Origin: Antedon mediterranea
Taxonomy: Eukaryota > Echinodermata > Crinoidea > Comatulida > Antedonidae
Reading direction: 5' to 3'
Length of the DNA stretch: 64,000 bases
NCBI RefSeq assembly: GCF_964355755.1
Contig: NC_092680.1
Location: forward strand, 501,001 to 565,000
The position numbers were made by a program, and so were the translations under genes. Each line of letters opens with the position of its first letter. Positions within the stretch are counted from its first letter, which is position 1. Below are positions 19,808 through 30,800 of this stretch, one piece after another. Below the pieces are notes generated by a model, which was given only the letters and a program-made list of their open reading frames with translations, was not told where the DNA came from and made no database searches.

Positions 19808-22800
19808 ATGGCTTCGATAGGATTCAAAGCAGGTTTACTTCTTGTTGTATTGTTAAAGATCTGCTCTGGAAGAAACCTTCTGCAACATGAATGGGATCCC
19901 AAGGGATACGTGATGTACTGTCCGTGTATGGGTAAGTTAATTGTGGGTGATTGTAGCTATATCTGCTAGGTTAGGTTTGCGTACGAGGAATCTTGTAATT
20001 TTCTCGATTCCTCCTGTTGTTATATTGACTCTATTTATGGTGTTGTGGAATCGATTCTACGCTAAATTATTCATAAACAATTACATTCCTTATGTACGTT
20101 TCAATGTAAGAACATTTAAGGAAATTGGTTTTTGGAATTTAGAGAAAATAGTAGTAAGAATAGAGAATGTATTTCTTGAGGCGAACCTTTGCCTTACTCA
20201 GCAAGGTCGTGGAAATTAGGGGAGCAATGCCATTGGCCAAAAGTAAAGTGGCGCGCACCAGTTTCGTTATGGTACATCGTCGTCAAACTGGCATAAGTTC
20301 CGATGTGGCGACAATTGTAGTTATGGTTTTGGTGGCACACTTAAGGTCTGTTTACACTATCAAACTTTATGTGCAAAACAATGTGATGTGCTCATAATAG
20401 ACGTGATGTGCCCATTGTATGGACATGATGATGTCATATCATACCATTACGCATATCACTACCATATTAGGGCACATCACACTTTTTTTGTCAAACTTAT
20501 AGTACTACTTTTATTTATTGAGTTATATATATTTATATTTGTTATCAATGTTATTCATCTGATGATTGAATGTAAATTATAGTATATACAGTGATTAGTA
20601 TTAGTAGTATGTAATGTTTGTATACTTATATGTCACATGTTACATATTGTAATGTTTTAGGGCAATTCTCTGGGCAGACGGAACAGTTCCTGGGAGCACT
20701 ATCATTTGCTAAAGGAATTAACAGAGTTCTTGTTATTCCTAACTATATAAATTATCCATGTGGAAGGAAACGTCACGCCCATCCAGGAGCCATCAGCCTT
20801 CCCGTTTCTCGACAGCACAATGTAAGAATCACATGGTGATGTTAGATTACACTATAGTACCTCCTTTGAACTGTTCTACTTGCCGTCACCAAGCCTTATT
20901 GAATCTGGTCAAATATTTATTTTTCTATAAAACAAATTTTCAACAAAATTATTCATTTGTTTCGTTTCAGGACGCTTTGGTAGCCAAGTAGACCAGTTCT
21001 TAGGAGCATGCCATTTTGCTAAAACAATCGGTCGAGTTCTAGTCATCCCGAAATTCATAGAATACCAGCATGAAAAAGGTCATGATGTACCAAATGTAAG
21101 GCATACAATTAATAATTCAAATATGCTATGATTACTGTATATAAACACAAACATGTTGGTTGTGCTTGATAGTTGTGCCAATTGATTTTCTATTGCTAAA
21201 ACATTGTTTTGAAAACTGTCTATCAATGAAAATTAAGGTAATGTTAGAATTAACAAATAATACCATAGACATTAGTTGTTGTTTAATATATAATATAATC
21301 TCAAATATAACACATAACCTCAAATCACCGTAGTGTTATTATGTTGAATAGCTTCCTTCTAACACGTGTACAGTAGCTAAGTACATTCCAAATTTTCCTT
21401 TGTAAATCCTTTTTATTCATAACAAAAAAAAAGGATTGTTAAAAGGATTGGTTTAAAGCAAGGACGTGTTACAATGCTATTGGTTAGTTAGAATCTGTCA
21501 TGCATCACTACTCCTATTCTTCTGGTAACCATGTTCTTTTTTTTAATGCAGGCATGAATTGGCCTATTGTTATAAAAATAATAACAACTCCTCATCTAAC
21601 AAAACCTATTTAATTAACTGAGTAAACCCCCTAGCTTGTTGATTTTCTGTCTTGAATACTGTACACAGTAACTATATATTAACTACAGTATAATACATTT
21701 TTTCATTTTATTATTTCCATATAATATAAAACAACAATTTTCTAAAAATCACACCCAAATATATTTTATTTTCTAGTACTTAGTGCAAAATTGATGAATA
21801 ATTATCAAGATAGTTTGCAAATAAGAATTTAAAATAATTTGATACTTTTCTTTTAAGATATATAAATCTTTTGATGATTATTTCAATCTTGATAAAGTGA
21901 AGGAATATTATCCTGATGTGATTTTAATGGATGAATTTATGGATGCATTCGGAGATAAAGAATGGTCTGAAGGAAAGCGTTTAGCTTACTGCTCAGAGAA
22001 GGCAGCAGAATTCAATGAAGGCGCTTGTCCAAGAGTAAGTTCCACAAAGTAAATTCAATAAAACATTATTATCACAAACTCCAGGGAAATTCATTTGGTT
22101 CTGGTACAAAGTATTAAATTAATAGATTTGTTTCTTTAGAAGTTTTGATCTTTCAATGAAAAATTAAACACGGGTATCAGGATCAGAATGGTGTTGTTTG
22201 ATCATGGAGCAATCTAATTATTACTCCATGGTTTGATGGAAACTGTTTATAAGTGATGTCATCGCTAATAATTTACTATGAAATGCAATAAAATATAGAC
22301 CAACAGTAAATAAACCCAAGTTATTATTCCAAGTTATTATTCCAAGTTATTATTCCAAGTTATTATTCCAAGTTATTATTCCAAGTTATTATTATTAAGT
22401 TATTATTCTATTTTATTATTATTAAGTTATTATTCTATTTTATTATTATTAAGTTATTATTCTATTTTATAGAAAGGAAACCCATTCTCTGAATTCTGGG
22501 ATCATTTTGACATAAAATTTGATGGTTCAAAGGAATGGTCAGGAGATTTTCACTTCAATGTTGAATATGACCAATGGAGACAGAACTGGGAAGAAGAGTA
22601 AGTATTGTTTGTTCAATACTGGAAAAAATGTCACCATGGCAGTTCTGGTATTTTGAGCTTTCTATCAAATCATGGACATGATGATGTCATATCACTACCA
22701 TATATGGGCACATCACACTTTTTTCATCAAAAATAAGTTTTACTGTAGTATCAAAATCTCTCTCTCTAGTACATGCGTCTACTTCCTCTAAAAAACTCAT

Positions 22801-24290
22801 TTCCTACGAGAACATCTTAAATTCTTGCAGTAGAAATAAAGTCAATCCTCTTTTTTTTAGTTATAAACCTAAAGATCACCCAGTGCTTGCTTTCATGAGT
22901 GCCCCGGCCATCAGTCCCCTAACAGAGGTAGCTGGCAAACTACAAGAGTATCTGGAATGGCAACCAACTATAGTGGAGAAGTGTGACAAGATCATTGAAG
23001 AGAATCTGATAAGACCATATATCGGTATTCATCTTAGGAATGGAGCTGATTGGGTAAGAGGTTTTTTTAAACTTTTAATATTAATAACACAATACCATAC
23101 ACATTTGCAACATAATAGTAGGATAAATTATAATAAGTTGTTAAAAAAAACGAAGTTTAACAAATGTTGTTAAAATTAAATATTTACATACTGTGCAAGA
23201 TTGATTCAGGAATATGTACCTTCCAAACAATAAATATTGCATGGTAATAATATAAATATCACTGTGGAAACATATCCTATGCAGAATTGTTTTTTGGTGT
23301 GAGGCGATTTGTTAAAAGGGCCATAGAAATGATAAAAATAAATAAATAAAAGAAATAAAAAGCATGCCTAATAATCCTCTTTTGTACACATTTTAAGGAG
23401 CTATAATATTTATAATATTTGGACCTTTTCTAAATAAAAACAAATTATAATTTGTGAAGGTTCGCACTTGTCAATTAGCCGAGGAAGGAGAATATCAACA
23501 ACTGATGTCATCCAGACAGTGTACCGGTGTTACACATGACGACACCATCAAAATTGATCACAAAATGTGCATCCAATCAGAGGAGCAAGTGATTAAGGAT
23601 CTTGCACACGTTGTTAGGAAGGAACAACCTAAATCAATATTTGTTGCTACAGATCATGAATCTATGGTTGAAGAACTACAAGAGGCCTTCCCAGAGGTTA
23701 GTAACATGAACTTGTCCTATGCTATTAAGTCTATAGATCTTTAGCCACTTTTCGTTTCATGACTCGTTTATCGATTAAAAAGATCATTCTATGCATGCTC
23801 ATATGTTTCTGGTGCATTGTAAAAAATGAAAGGTCGCTATTCCTGTATCCTATCCTGCGTATTTGCGCAGATCAACAATCTATGGTGTTATATTTCAAAT
23901 AATGTATATATTCTAAAAAAATGTTGATAATTAAGGGAGAATCAATAGAATAATATAGGTTTGGAAAAGAAATAATAATAAACTTTTATAAAGTGCAATT
24001 TACTGAGGTCTTGCAGCGCTAAAAGACCAACAAGGGGAGGTTTTAGAAGTGACTTGTATTCTTGAAAAGAACTGTAATTGAATTTTAATTTTTTCTTTTG
24101 AATATAGATCAAAATATTTCATCTTGATCCAGAGAAACCAGAGCATGATATGTACATCCTTGGCCAGTCTGACCATTTTGTTGGAAACTGCGTCTCAGCT
24201 TTCTCGCACTATGTAAGACGTGAACGTGATGTCTTCAGCAAACCTAATACCTACTTTGGTTGGAAGAGTAATTACCATGATGAGCTTTAG
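19808..24290 (+). CDS. POFUT1: POFUT1, GDP-fucose protein O-fucosyltransferase 1, complete, alternative exon 2
   Basis: ER-lumenal GT65 enzyme that transfers fucose from GDP-fucose to Ser/Thr in EGF repeats of Notch and related proteins. Exons: 19808-19931, then 20661-20821 (2A) or 20971-21095 (2B), 21858-22034, 22473-22597, 22861-23053, 23460-23696, 24108-24290. Isoform B is 387 aa, about the usual family length; isoform A is 399 aa. The start at 19808 gives a signal peptide (GLLLVVLLKICSG); an in-frame ATG at 19718 would bury it. Motifs: WDPKGYVMYCPCMG (29-42), exon 2 G[RQ]F..Q..QFLGA..FAK, HPVLAF, RPYIGIHLRNGADW with the catalytic-type Arg (243 in B), FVATDHES, LGQSDHFVGNCVSAF, and RRERD. 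The C terminus HDEL is an ER-retrieval signal. The exon 6 acceptor (TTTGTGAAG) has a poor pyrimidine tract. Confidence 0.97.
20341..20498. repeat. MITE family 1, copy H (POFUT1 intron 1)
   Basis: TTAAGGTCTGTTTACACTAT at the left, a partly duplicated GATGTGC module, and GGGCACATCACACTTTTTTT GTCAAACT at the right. It lies 160 bp upstream of exon 2A. Confidence 0.8.
20661..20821 (+). CDS. POFUT1: POFUT1 alternative exon 2A (divergent copy)
   Basis: 161-nt exon between TTTTAG and GTAAGA. It reads GQFSGQTEQFLGALSFAKGI, then NRVLVIPNYINY and a basic tail (GRKRHAHPGAISLPVSRQHN) 12 residues longer than in 2B. Compared with the family motif GRFGNQ it lacks both the Arg (Gln here) and the Asn (Gly here). 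It enters in phase 1 and leaves in phase 0, exactly like 2B, so either exon can be joined to exons 1 and 3. Confidence 0.85.
20971..21095 (+). CDS. POFUT1: POFUT1 alternative exon 2B (canonical copy)
   Basis: 125-nt exon between TTTCAG and GTAAGG. It reads GRFGSQVDQFLGACHFAKTI, then GRVLVIPKFIEYQHEKGHD. It keeps the Arg of GRFGNQ and has Ser in place of Asn (residue 46). Length and sequence fit the family norm, so this is probably the enzymatically standard form. Confidence 0.92.
22316..22472 (+). repeat. AT-rich tandem repeats forming the POFUT1 exon 4 acceptor region
   Basis: About six copies of the 13-mer CCAAGTTATTATT pass into about three copies of a 24-bp unit AAGTTATTATTCTATTTTAT T. 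The last unit ends in TTCTATTTTATAG, the acceptor of exon 4 (22473). Confidence 0.9.
22660..22733. repeat. MITE family 1, copy I (fragment, POFUT1 intron 4)
   Basis: TTCTATCAAATCATGGACAT through GATGATGTCATATCACTACC to GGGCACATCACAC. Terminal repeats are largely lost. Confidence 0.65.
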
Positions 24291-25242
24291 ATAACTAAAA
24301 CAATCGCAATGTTTTACTGTATTCTCTTAATTATGTACTGTAGTTCATATCAATGTTTCACAATTGGGGGAAATAAATGAATAACGCTTGCAATTATTGT
24401 TCCCAGGAAAATTTATTATTAATTTATTTATTTATTATTTATTTTCAATCTTTCTACATAACAAAAAATATAAAGTATAACAGGGGAGTAGCGGAAAAGT
24501 AATAATACCTTCAATTTTTCGACGATAACATTTTTTTTATAGGGATTTAATTTCATAGAAACGCCTTGAACATGCTATGCATTAATTTGAAATTTATTTT
24601 GTATGTATTTATCACTTTTGTATGGTTAAATAAATAATGTTGACAATAATTAATACGGTTTTATTATTTATTTATAATACAATCACACAAAATGGCTTAC
24701 TTTACAAGGTTGGACAAAATCTTGTGGAAACAACTATATATGGACAGACTATTATGTTAGTGTTCCCCTGTTTAAAAAACCCTGCATCCACAGGAATAAT
24801 AATATCCTTATTAGTGAAACCTCTAAGCGCTGAACATTAACAAGTATGGAACTATACTCCCATAATGCAGCTAGTAAGCAGCGCAGAGTTGTGTCTTGAT
24901 CTAACCGGTACCATGACATTGATTTGGGAAGGCAAGGGTAAAAATGACACACCTGTCTTTTTAAGAATTTAAATTTTCGGCATAATTGTTATTTAAATAA
25001 TGAAACGGAATGTTTTTATCATATTTCATTGACGTAAGGTTCTAATATGAAAGAATGAAATTTAACCATTGGGCTAGCTGACCTTGGGTTGTGTACTTTA
25101 CAAGAATATCTCTACCAAACAGAATTGCAACTGAATTTACTTTGCATTTATTGCAACTATTACATTTATTATAAACATGACAGTATTACCCTCAATCAAT
25201 GTTGATACAAATATTTAAACACAAGTTATGAAATGATTAAAC
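24291..25242. other. Convergent intergenic region, POFUT1 / CIMIP2C 3' ends
   Basis: Holds both 3' UTRs. Minus-strand AATAAA at 25147-25152 and again near 25165 could serve CIMIP2C. A GC-richer patch at 24740-24950 contains short open frames on both strands with no recognisable protein. Confidence 0.45.
24372..24377 (+). terminator. Polyadenylation signal AATAAA, POFUT1
   Basis: First AATAAA after the stop codon, 82 nt downstream. The following sequence is T-rich. Confidence 0.55.
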
Positions 25243-28200
25243 TTAACGTCTCTCAAAGTGTACATCGCGCATTTCACGATCTCTTACGGATGATTGACTA
25301 TTTGGTGTATGAAAGGTCGGAGGTCGAAGTACAGATTTGTTACTCGTAGCTCTTGAGTTTGCTTCTAAAAGAACATCCATTTTTTCTTCCACTCTGGAAA
25401 TAAATAAAAACATAACAAGTATTAAAAGGTTATTACTGGGATCAAAACTTTTAAAATGGACATGAAATGATTTTAAAAATTCAAGTTCTGTAAACATAAT
25501 TTTGAAATGTTAAGATACCTCGAAATCTACCAAAACATATCAGTGGTCATTACAATTCTTGACCGTATGAATCACATCGGGCCAATTGACCCTCTGGATG
25601 GTGCAAGTGAAATTGGCTTGCTTACCATGACACGGACGCGGAGCAACATCATGGGTAAATGACATAAAAGAATAAACTGGGCAAGGATTGGTAGCAGTAT
25701 CATCATCAGCTCTGAATGTTGACGTGAAAAAGTGATGACCATCGCAACGCGATTCGCGCCAACGGACTAAGAGAGAGACCATGTACTGCTGTTAGAACCG
25801 CATACTGCCAAAGTACAACAACGAATGATTTTGTATATTCGTGAATTGGAATAAATTCAAACACACACAGTTTACATACGGTAATTTTAAACAAAAAATT
25901 CATTTCTTGTCCATCTTAAATTGAAAATTAAGATAATAAGAAAACAAAAACACGTAATTGCAATACACCATGCAAATCTAATATAATAAAGTTGATCAAA
26001 ATTAGTAAACAAGTTGGCAGCGATGAATCAAAGGAGATTGCATAATTCGTTGTGTATTCCTTATTTCCTTTTCCATAACTGACAAATAATAGAAGATTCC
26101 GCTTCCCTTAAGCTACACTATCAAACTGTATGTGACAAAAAAATGTGATGTGCCTATAAATGGACATGATGACATCATATGTTGTCAAACTAGTTTGATA
26201 GTGTAGATCGAGTTTTACTCGGTTCTTACCAACAAATCTAAATATAACTTATGAACATTTGGGATCGGAATAACATGAAAAATGATTTGAAAAATATTGT
26301 TGAGATATGAAATTAGAAGATATAAAATGAACAAAAAATCGTAAAACTGTGAGAAAAGCTTATAGTAAATTTAATTGGAGTAATTAGGAAAGTAAGAATA
26401 GAAAATGTAAAGATGATAGTATTCATTGAGGTTAGCAGTATCTGTTGTTAGTATTAAACTAAATATAAAAGTGTTACAATTACTAACTATAATGCAAACA
26501 TTTAGATGAACTATGAAGAAACAAACAATCATCCTTAGTATCTGTATTTTGATTAAAATACTATGATTGAGTATAAAAAGAAAGGATATAATGATGTAAC
26601 ATGCTAATTTCAATCAGGAAAGCTTGTAGTTAATTTAAAAACAAAATGTAATTTTAACTAAAGCAAGCAAGCATATATTCATGAGATTTTTAGCAACAAA
26701 GTGTTAAAGCTTAAAGAAAAAAAGAAAAAATTCCATTTAAATATACAAAAAAAATCAGGATATTTTCTATTCCTTTCATGCATTTAGGTGCATTTGTAAG
26801 AAATATTTATTTACCAAATAAATTTGTTTGTTTGTTGGAGTTTTGATTAAAACCATGCAAGAACATCAATAGAAACAAGCAATTGAAATGAAATAAATTC
26901 TTTACTAAGGCATAACAAACACTAATCATGCAAAGCAATATAGTAACTATTAGCTAACATGCATTAACAATAGAAGGAAAGCAGCCTTCCATAAAAATAA
27001 TAACTTACTCTTCAGGATATATTTTCAGGAAAAGGTTGTATCACCGCAATAAATAACTACATTTTTACAACAAATCAACATATTAAACATCAATAACTTG
27101 TTCTTGCTAACAATCGTATTCATAAGGTATGGTAAAGCATTGTGGGGGTTTATCAGTGAGTGCATTGAATGTTATGATAGCACAAACAGCTGTAGTGAGT
27201 GAAAAAGTGTATTCACAGTAAAATATGTCTTTATTTTATTAAGTCGATACATTTTAAAAGGTTTCCCTTATTCAAGAAGTGTAAATATCACAAATGGTTT
27301 AAAAGTCTTGGACATGTGTTGTCTAATCTTCACGTAAGTTATAAAATTAATAATTAGTCTTTTTCAAATATTTTTAATAAACTTTACAGATATAACCAAG
27401 TTAAGATGGCTATAATATTGTCACGATTTTAAAACTTTTTTTCACTGCGCAGTTTAATCTCATCTCTGTGGGTAATTTTTTTTGTAATGAAAAACTAGTC
27501 AATAGGCAAATCTGTTTACATAAAATTAAACTTTGGCCATTATTCCTTGAAAAGAAGTACTATAATATTTAGTGAATATTACTTACTGTCCAGCATCCTG
27601 TTTGTACATGTCCTCTGCCTTCTTTGGGATCAAAAACTCATCCACTCTGCCAACCGTTCCTGTTCTGTCTTTGTAGTGGTCCCTGTGCTGCTGGGCAAGC
27701 TGTACACAATGATAATAAACATATTTAGTGGACGTGGTGTGAGAATTGAGTTGAGATTTAAGAATATGCTTTGTCAATTTAGGAAGCTAAATTACAGTAT
27801 GTTAAATAGTTCTCAACTTGCTTAATTGATTTCAGTAATTTTGACAGAAAATATCATTATTTTTGTATGTGCTGCATCAAACATGAGTGTGCGAAGAACG
27901 ATTTTTCAACTTGACATTTATGTAACTGGTTGACCGTTGATACACCATGAAAATGAAAGGCTGCAGCGTGCTATGTTTTGACACTTTAAAAAAAAATGTT
28001 ACCTTATCAAATGACTGTAGCTGATCCTGCCTGTCGTGTTGAACATTATTTAATGAGTATGGTGGCGCAGTTCTCCATCGTTCCCGTGTTCTCTCCCTGT
28101 TTGGGATTACTAGGTCTGGGTTATGAGTGTATACAGTTGGAAATTGACCACCATTTGCATAATTTGTTTGGCTCGTGTTAAGCGTTTTGGAACGGTAATC

Positions 28201-28742
28201 TTGAAAGTATTTAGCAGTGGCGTTACCGTATGTCTCACCATAATCGTACTTCAGAGTTGGGCAGTGACCTTTATACCTGAAATACAATAAAAAAAAGGCT
28301 TTAAAAAAACTTACAAGACAGACAATTATTTACTAACTTCATTTGTTTCCTATTTAAAAATGCCTATCCCTAGGCCTATTAGTATTGTGATTTAATAATA
28401 ATTATTATTACTATGTAACTAGGCCTAGCCTAGGCCTAGGCTAAGCCTACGCTACTCAGCCTTCCTAATTTATCTTAATAAGCCTAGTCTAGACAGTCAC
28501 AGTGTGCACCCTGCACAGCAGCTGCTTGGTTGTTGGGTCACCCTAAATGCTAGCCTAGGCCTCCCAGCACTAGGCTCTAGTAGTAGTAAATACTAATAGA
28601 TATGCCACATGATCATTTCACTCAATTAAATATTGTTGTAAAGTTTATATCACACAGATTTTTTTACTTACCCTGGCATGAGTTTTGGAGGTATATAAGT
28701 TGCCTGGTGAGTAGTGGTCAATGTTCCGGCTGCTTTTGACAT
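25243..28742 (-). CDS. CIMIP2C: CIMIP2C (FAM166C), ciliary microtubule inner protein, complete, 4 exons
   Basis: Small protein of the FAM166/CIMIP2 family, found inside the doublet microtubules of motile cilia and sperm flagella. Exons (minus): 28742-28672, 28276-28003, 27699-27587, 25393-25243; 609 nt, 202 aa, close to the vertebrate protein. The start MSKAAGTLTTTHQATYIPP is followed by the family signature KLMPGYKGHCPTL and YGETYGNATAKYFQDYR. Next come NGGQFPTVYTHNPDLVI, RERTRERWRTAPPYSLN, the third exon LAQQHRDHYKDRTGTVGRV, and a C terminus VRDREMRDVHFERR that resembles the Arg/Phe end of the human protein. No signal peptide or membrane segment. Intron 3 is 2.2 kb and contains a stray coding-looking segment (25540-25790) and a MITE. 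Identity rests on recalled family similarity, and the order of motifs fits well. Confidence 0.93.
25540..25790 (-). other. Unassigned coding-like segment inside CIMIP2C intron 3
   Basis: A GC-richer minus-strand stretch whose open frame contains VRWRESRCDGHHFFTSTFRA, then NPCPVYSFMSFTHD, RPCHGKQANFTCTIQRVN and KNCNDH before a TGA at 25540. It has five cysteines and a composition unlike the surrounding intron. A pyrimidine-rich acceptor TCTCTCTTAG ends at 25767 and a good donor CATG|GTAAGC at 25626 would cut out a 141-nt exon. Joined to CIMIP2C exon 3 in phase, it hits a stop, so it does not belong to that protein. I do not recognise the family; it may be a nested gene, a decayed exon or a captured fragment. 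Confidence 0.35.
26109..26216. repeat. MITE family 1, copy J (CIMIP2C intron 3, short form)
   Basis: TTAAGCTACACTATCAAACT on the left and ACTAGTTTGATAGTGTAGAT on the right. The internal module is shortened, so the ends are only about 100 bp apart. Confidence 0.8.
28370..28590. repeat. AGGCCTAGG palindrome cluster in CIMIP2C intron 1
   Basis: Overlapping CTAGGCCTAGCCTAGGCC units around 28425-28450 and 28550-28580, embedded in the only locally GC-rich part of the intron. Confidence 0.55.
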
Positions 28743-30392
28743 TTTGAAAGGTTTTTATTCAAATATATTTAGAAGAAAAAGTCTTGTACACCGCTGAAAA
28801 CTACAGTATATTGTGTTGAAGACAGAGATACCGATTGCTGAGAGAGAAATCACCACACCACAATGTTTTTATTTACACCCCGCCGCATAACCTTAACATT
28901 AACGTGATATATTATTCCGCAAAAATTAAAGCACGTAAAAAATGATTCATTAATCATCAAAATGCAAACATTCCAATTATAATTGTAGGATTGCAAATAT
29001 CTAGTTATTAGTAAAATAATAATTATTCTAATATTCACCATATTATGGTTTTTAATGAACTATTTTCTATTATGTTAGTTGGCTCCCGGTATCCTTAACA
29101 ACGGAATAAGCCATTCTTACTATAGAGGGCGTAAACAAGATTTCCAAGAAAAAAGTAAGCAGTCAAAATTCTAAAAATAGTAATTCCGGATGTGCGTTAG
29201 ATATCATACGCGCGACAACTTCCGACGCACAATTTCCTACGCGATAGTATCTTAGAAAATTAAACGAATGTAAATTGTAAACAAACCATATTCTATCTCT
29301 CTATAATATCAAAGATAATAAAATATATACCTATTTATATTCTTTGATAATATCAACAAACACACAGAACGAGCCTGGTTATATTAGCTGGTGGTAGTAC
29401 ACTTCTCACCTGTAAGGAAATTAATGTTATTTTACAATTTTATAAACAAATTTGAAACTAAATGATTTGTTTTCAGATTAATTTTTAAAATAATTTGTTT
29501 TAGAAAGTTTTCAGCTAGTTGTAATGTAGTACATAACATAGTAAATATTTATTAACTACTAGGCCTAGGCCTATGACTTCACTCAAACAAGGTAATTTCT
29601 ACTATGGCCCAGTACAGTATTATAGGCCTAGCAGTAATAGTATGAATATATAGTAGTTTACAAGAGATAAAAGTTTATAATATTATTATTAATATAGTGT
29701 AAGATTTTAAGTAAGGATTTAATTATACGATTTTTCAGCATATGAATAAAACATATAATAGCTCTAAACATTGGGAAATATTGGGAAAAAAATATCTTCT
29801 CAATACCTATTTATAAAAAATTAAAATACACTTTACTTCTAGCATTAAACATGGTGTACAATAAAAAAAAAAAGAATTGACAAATGAACACCCTCATCTT
29901 ACATCTTTATTTATAAAATGGATCACCTACAAGTATTTCTCATTTGGCATGCAAAACAAGATAAAGTGGGAGAAGCAGAAAAAACATGGAATCAACAAAA
30001 ATGATTCACTGAATTCCATTATTTTACATTTAATTGTCTTACAATTTAGAACTACAAATTACAAACACAGACACATTCACTAGCCAAAAAAAAAAAAAAT
30101 GGTTGCATTCTCACAATAATATTACACAACCGTGTCATTAATTGGGTGAAATTACCAAATTCCAGTTAAAACCAGTCGGAATTAACTGATTTAAATGTTA
30201 TTTGGTTACTGGTATTAACTAGTTTACTGGTACGATAACTGATTTTTATTATTTTAAAATTTTCCAGTTGATTATCAACAACCAGTTAAAACAAGTTTAC
30301 AATTGGAACTTGGTTACTGGTGTTGACTGTTTACCGGTATGTTAACTACTTTTAATCATTTTCCAGTTTTTCCAGTCAACGAGTTGCAATTT
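28743..30392. other. CIMIP2C upstream region
   Basis: Contains the CIMIP2C promoter (GC-richer, 29070-29240, with ATTCCGGATGTGCG and CTTCCGACGC ETS-like sites). The rest is AT-rich DNA without a recognised gene. Degenerate versions of the adjacent minisatellite motif (CCAGT/GGTTACTGG) begin near 30160. Confidence 0.45.
29086..29103. promoter_or_regulatory. X-box (RFX)-like motif upstream of CIMIP2C
   Basis: CCGGTATCCTTAACAACG: the half-site AACAAC is consistent with RRNRAC, spacer TT, and the other half GTATCC has one mismatch. About 350 bp upstream of the start codon. Confidence 0.25.
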
Positions 30393-30800
30393 GGTTAATG
30401 GTATTAACAGGTATCAAACTTAAGTTGGTTACTGGTATTAACAGGTATCAAACTTAAGTTGGTTACCGGTATTAACAGGTATCAAACTTAAGTTGGTTAC
30501 CGGTATTAACAGGTATCAAACTTAAGTTTGGTTACTGGTACTAACAGGTATCAAACTTAAGTTTGGTTACTGGTACTAACAGGTATCAAACTTAAGTTGG
30601 TTACCGGTACTAACAGGTATCAAACTTAAGTTTGGTTACTGGTACTAACAGGTATCAAACTTAAGTTGGTTACTGGTACTAACAGGTATCAAACTTAAGT
30701 TTGGTTACTGGTACTAACAGGTATCAAACTTAAGTTGGTTACTGGTACTAAACAGGTATCAAACTTAAGTTGGTTACTGGTACTAAACAGGTATCAAACT
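30393..30800. repeat. 34-35-bp minisatellite, about 12 copies
   Basis: Units of GGTTACTGGTATTAACAGGT followed by ATCAAACTTAAGTT, with C/T and ATT/ACT variants and one-base indels. It lies in the flank between CIMIP2C and EYA. Confidence 0.95.
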
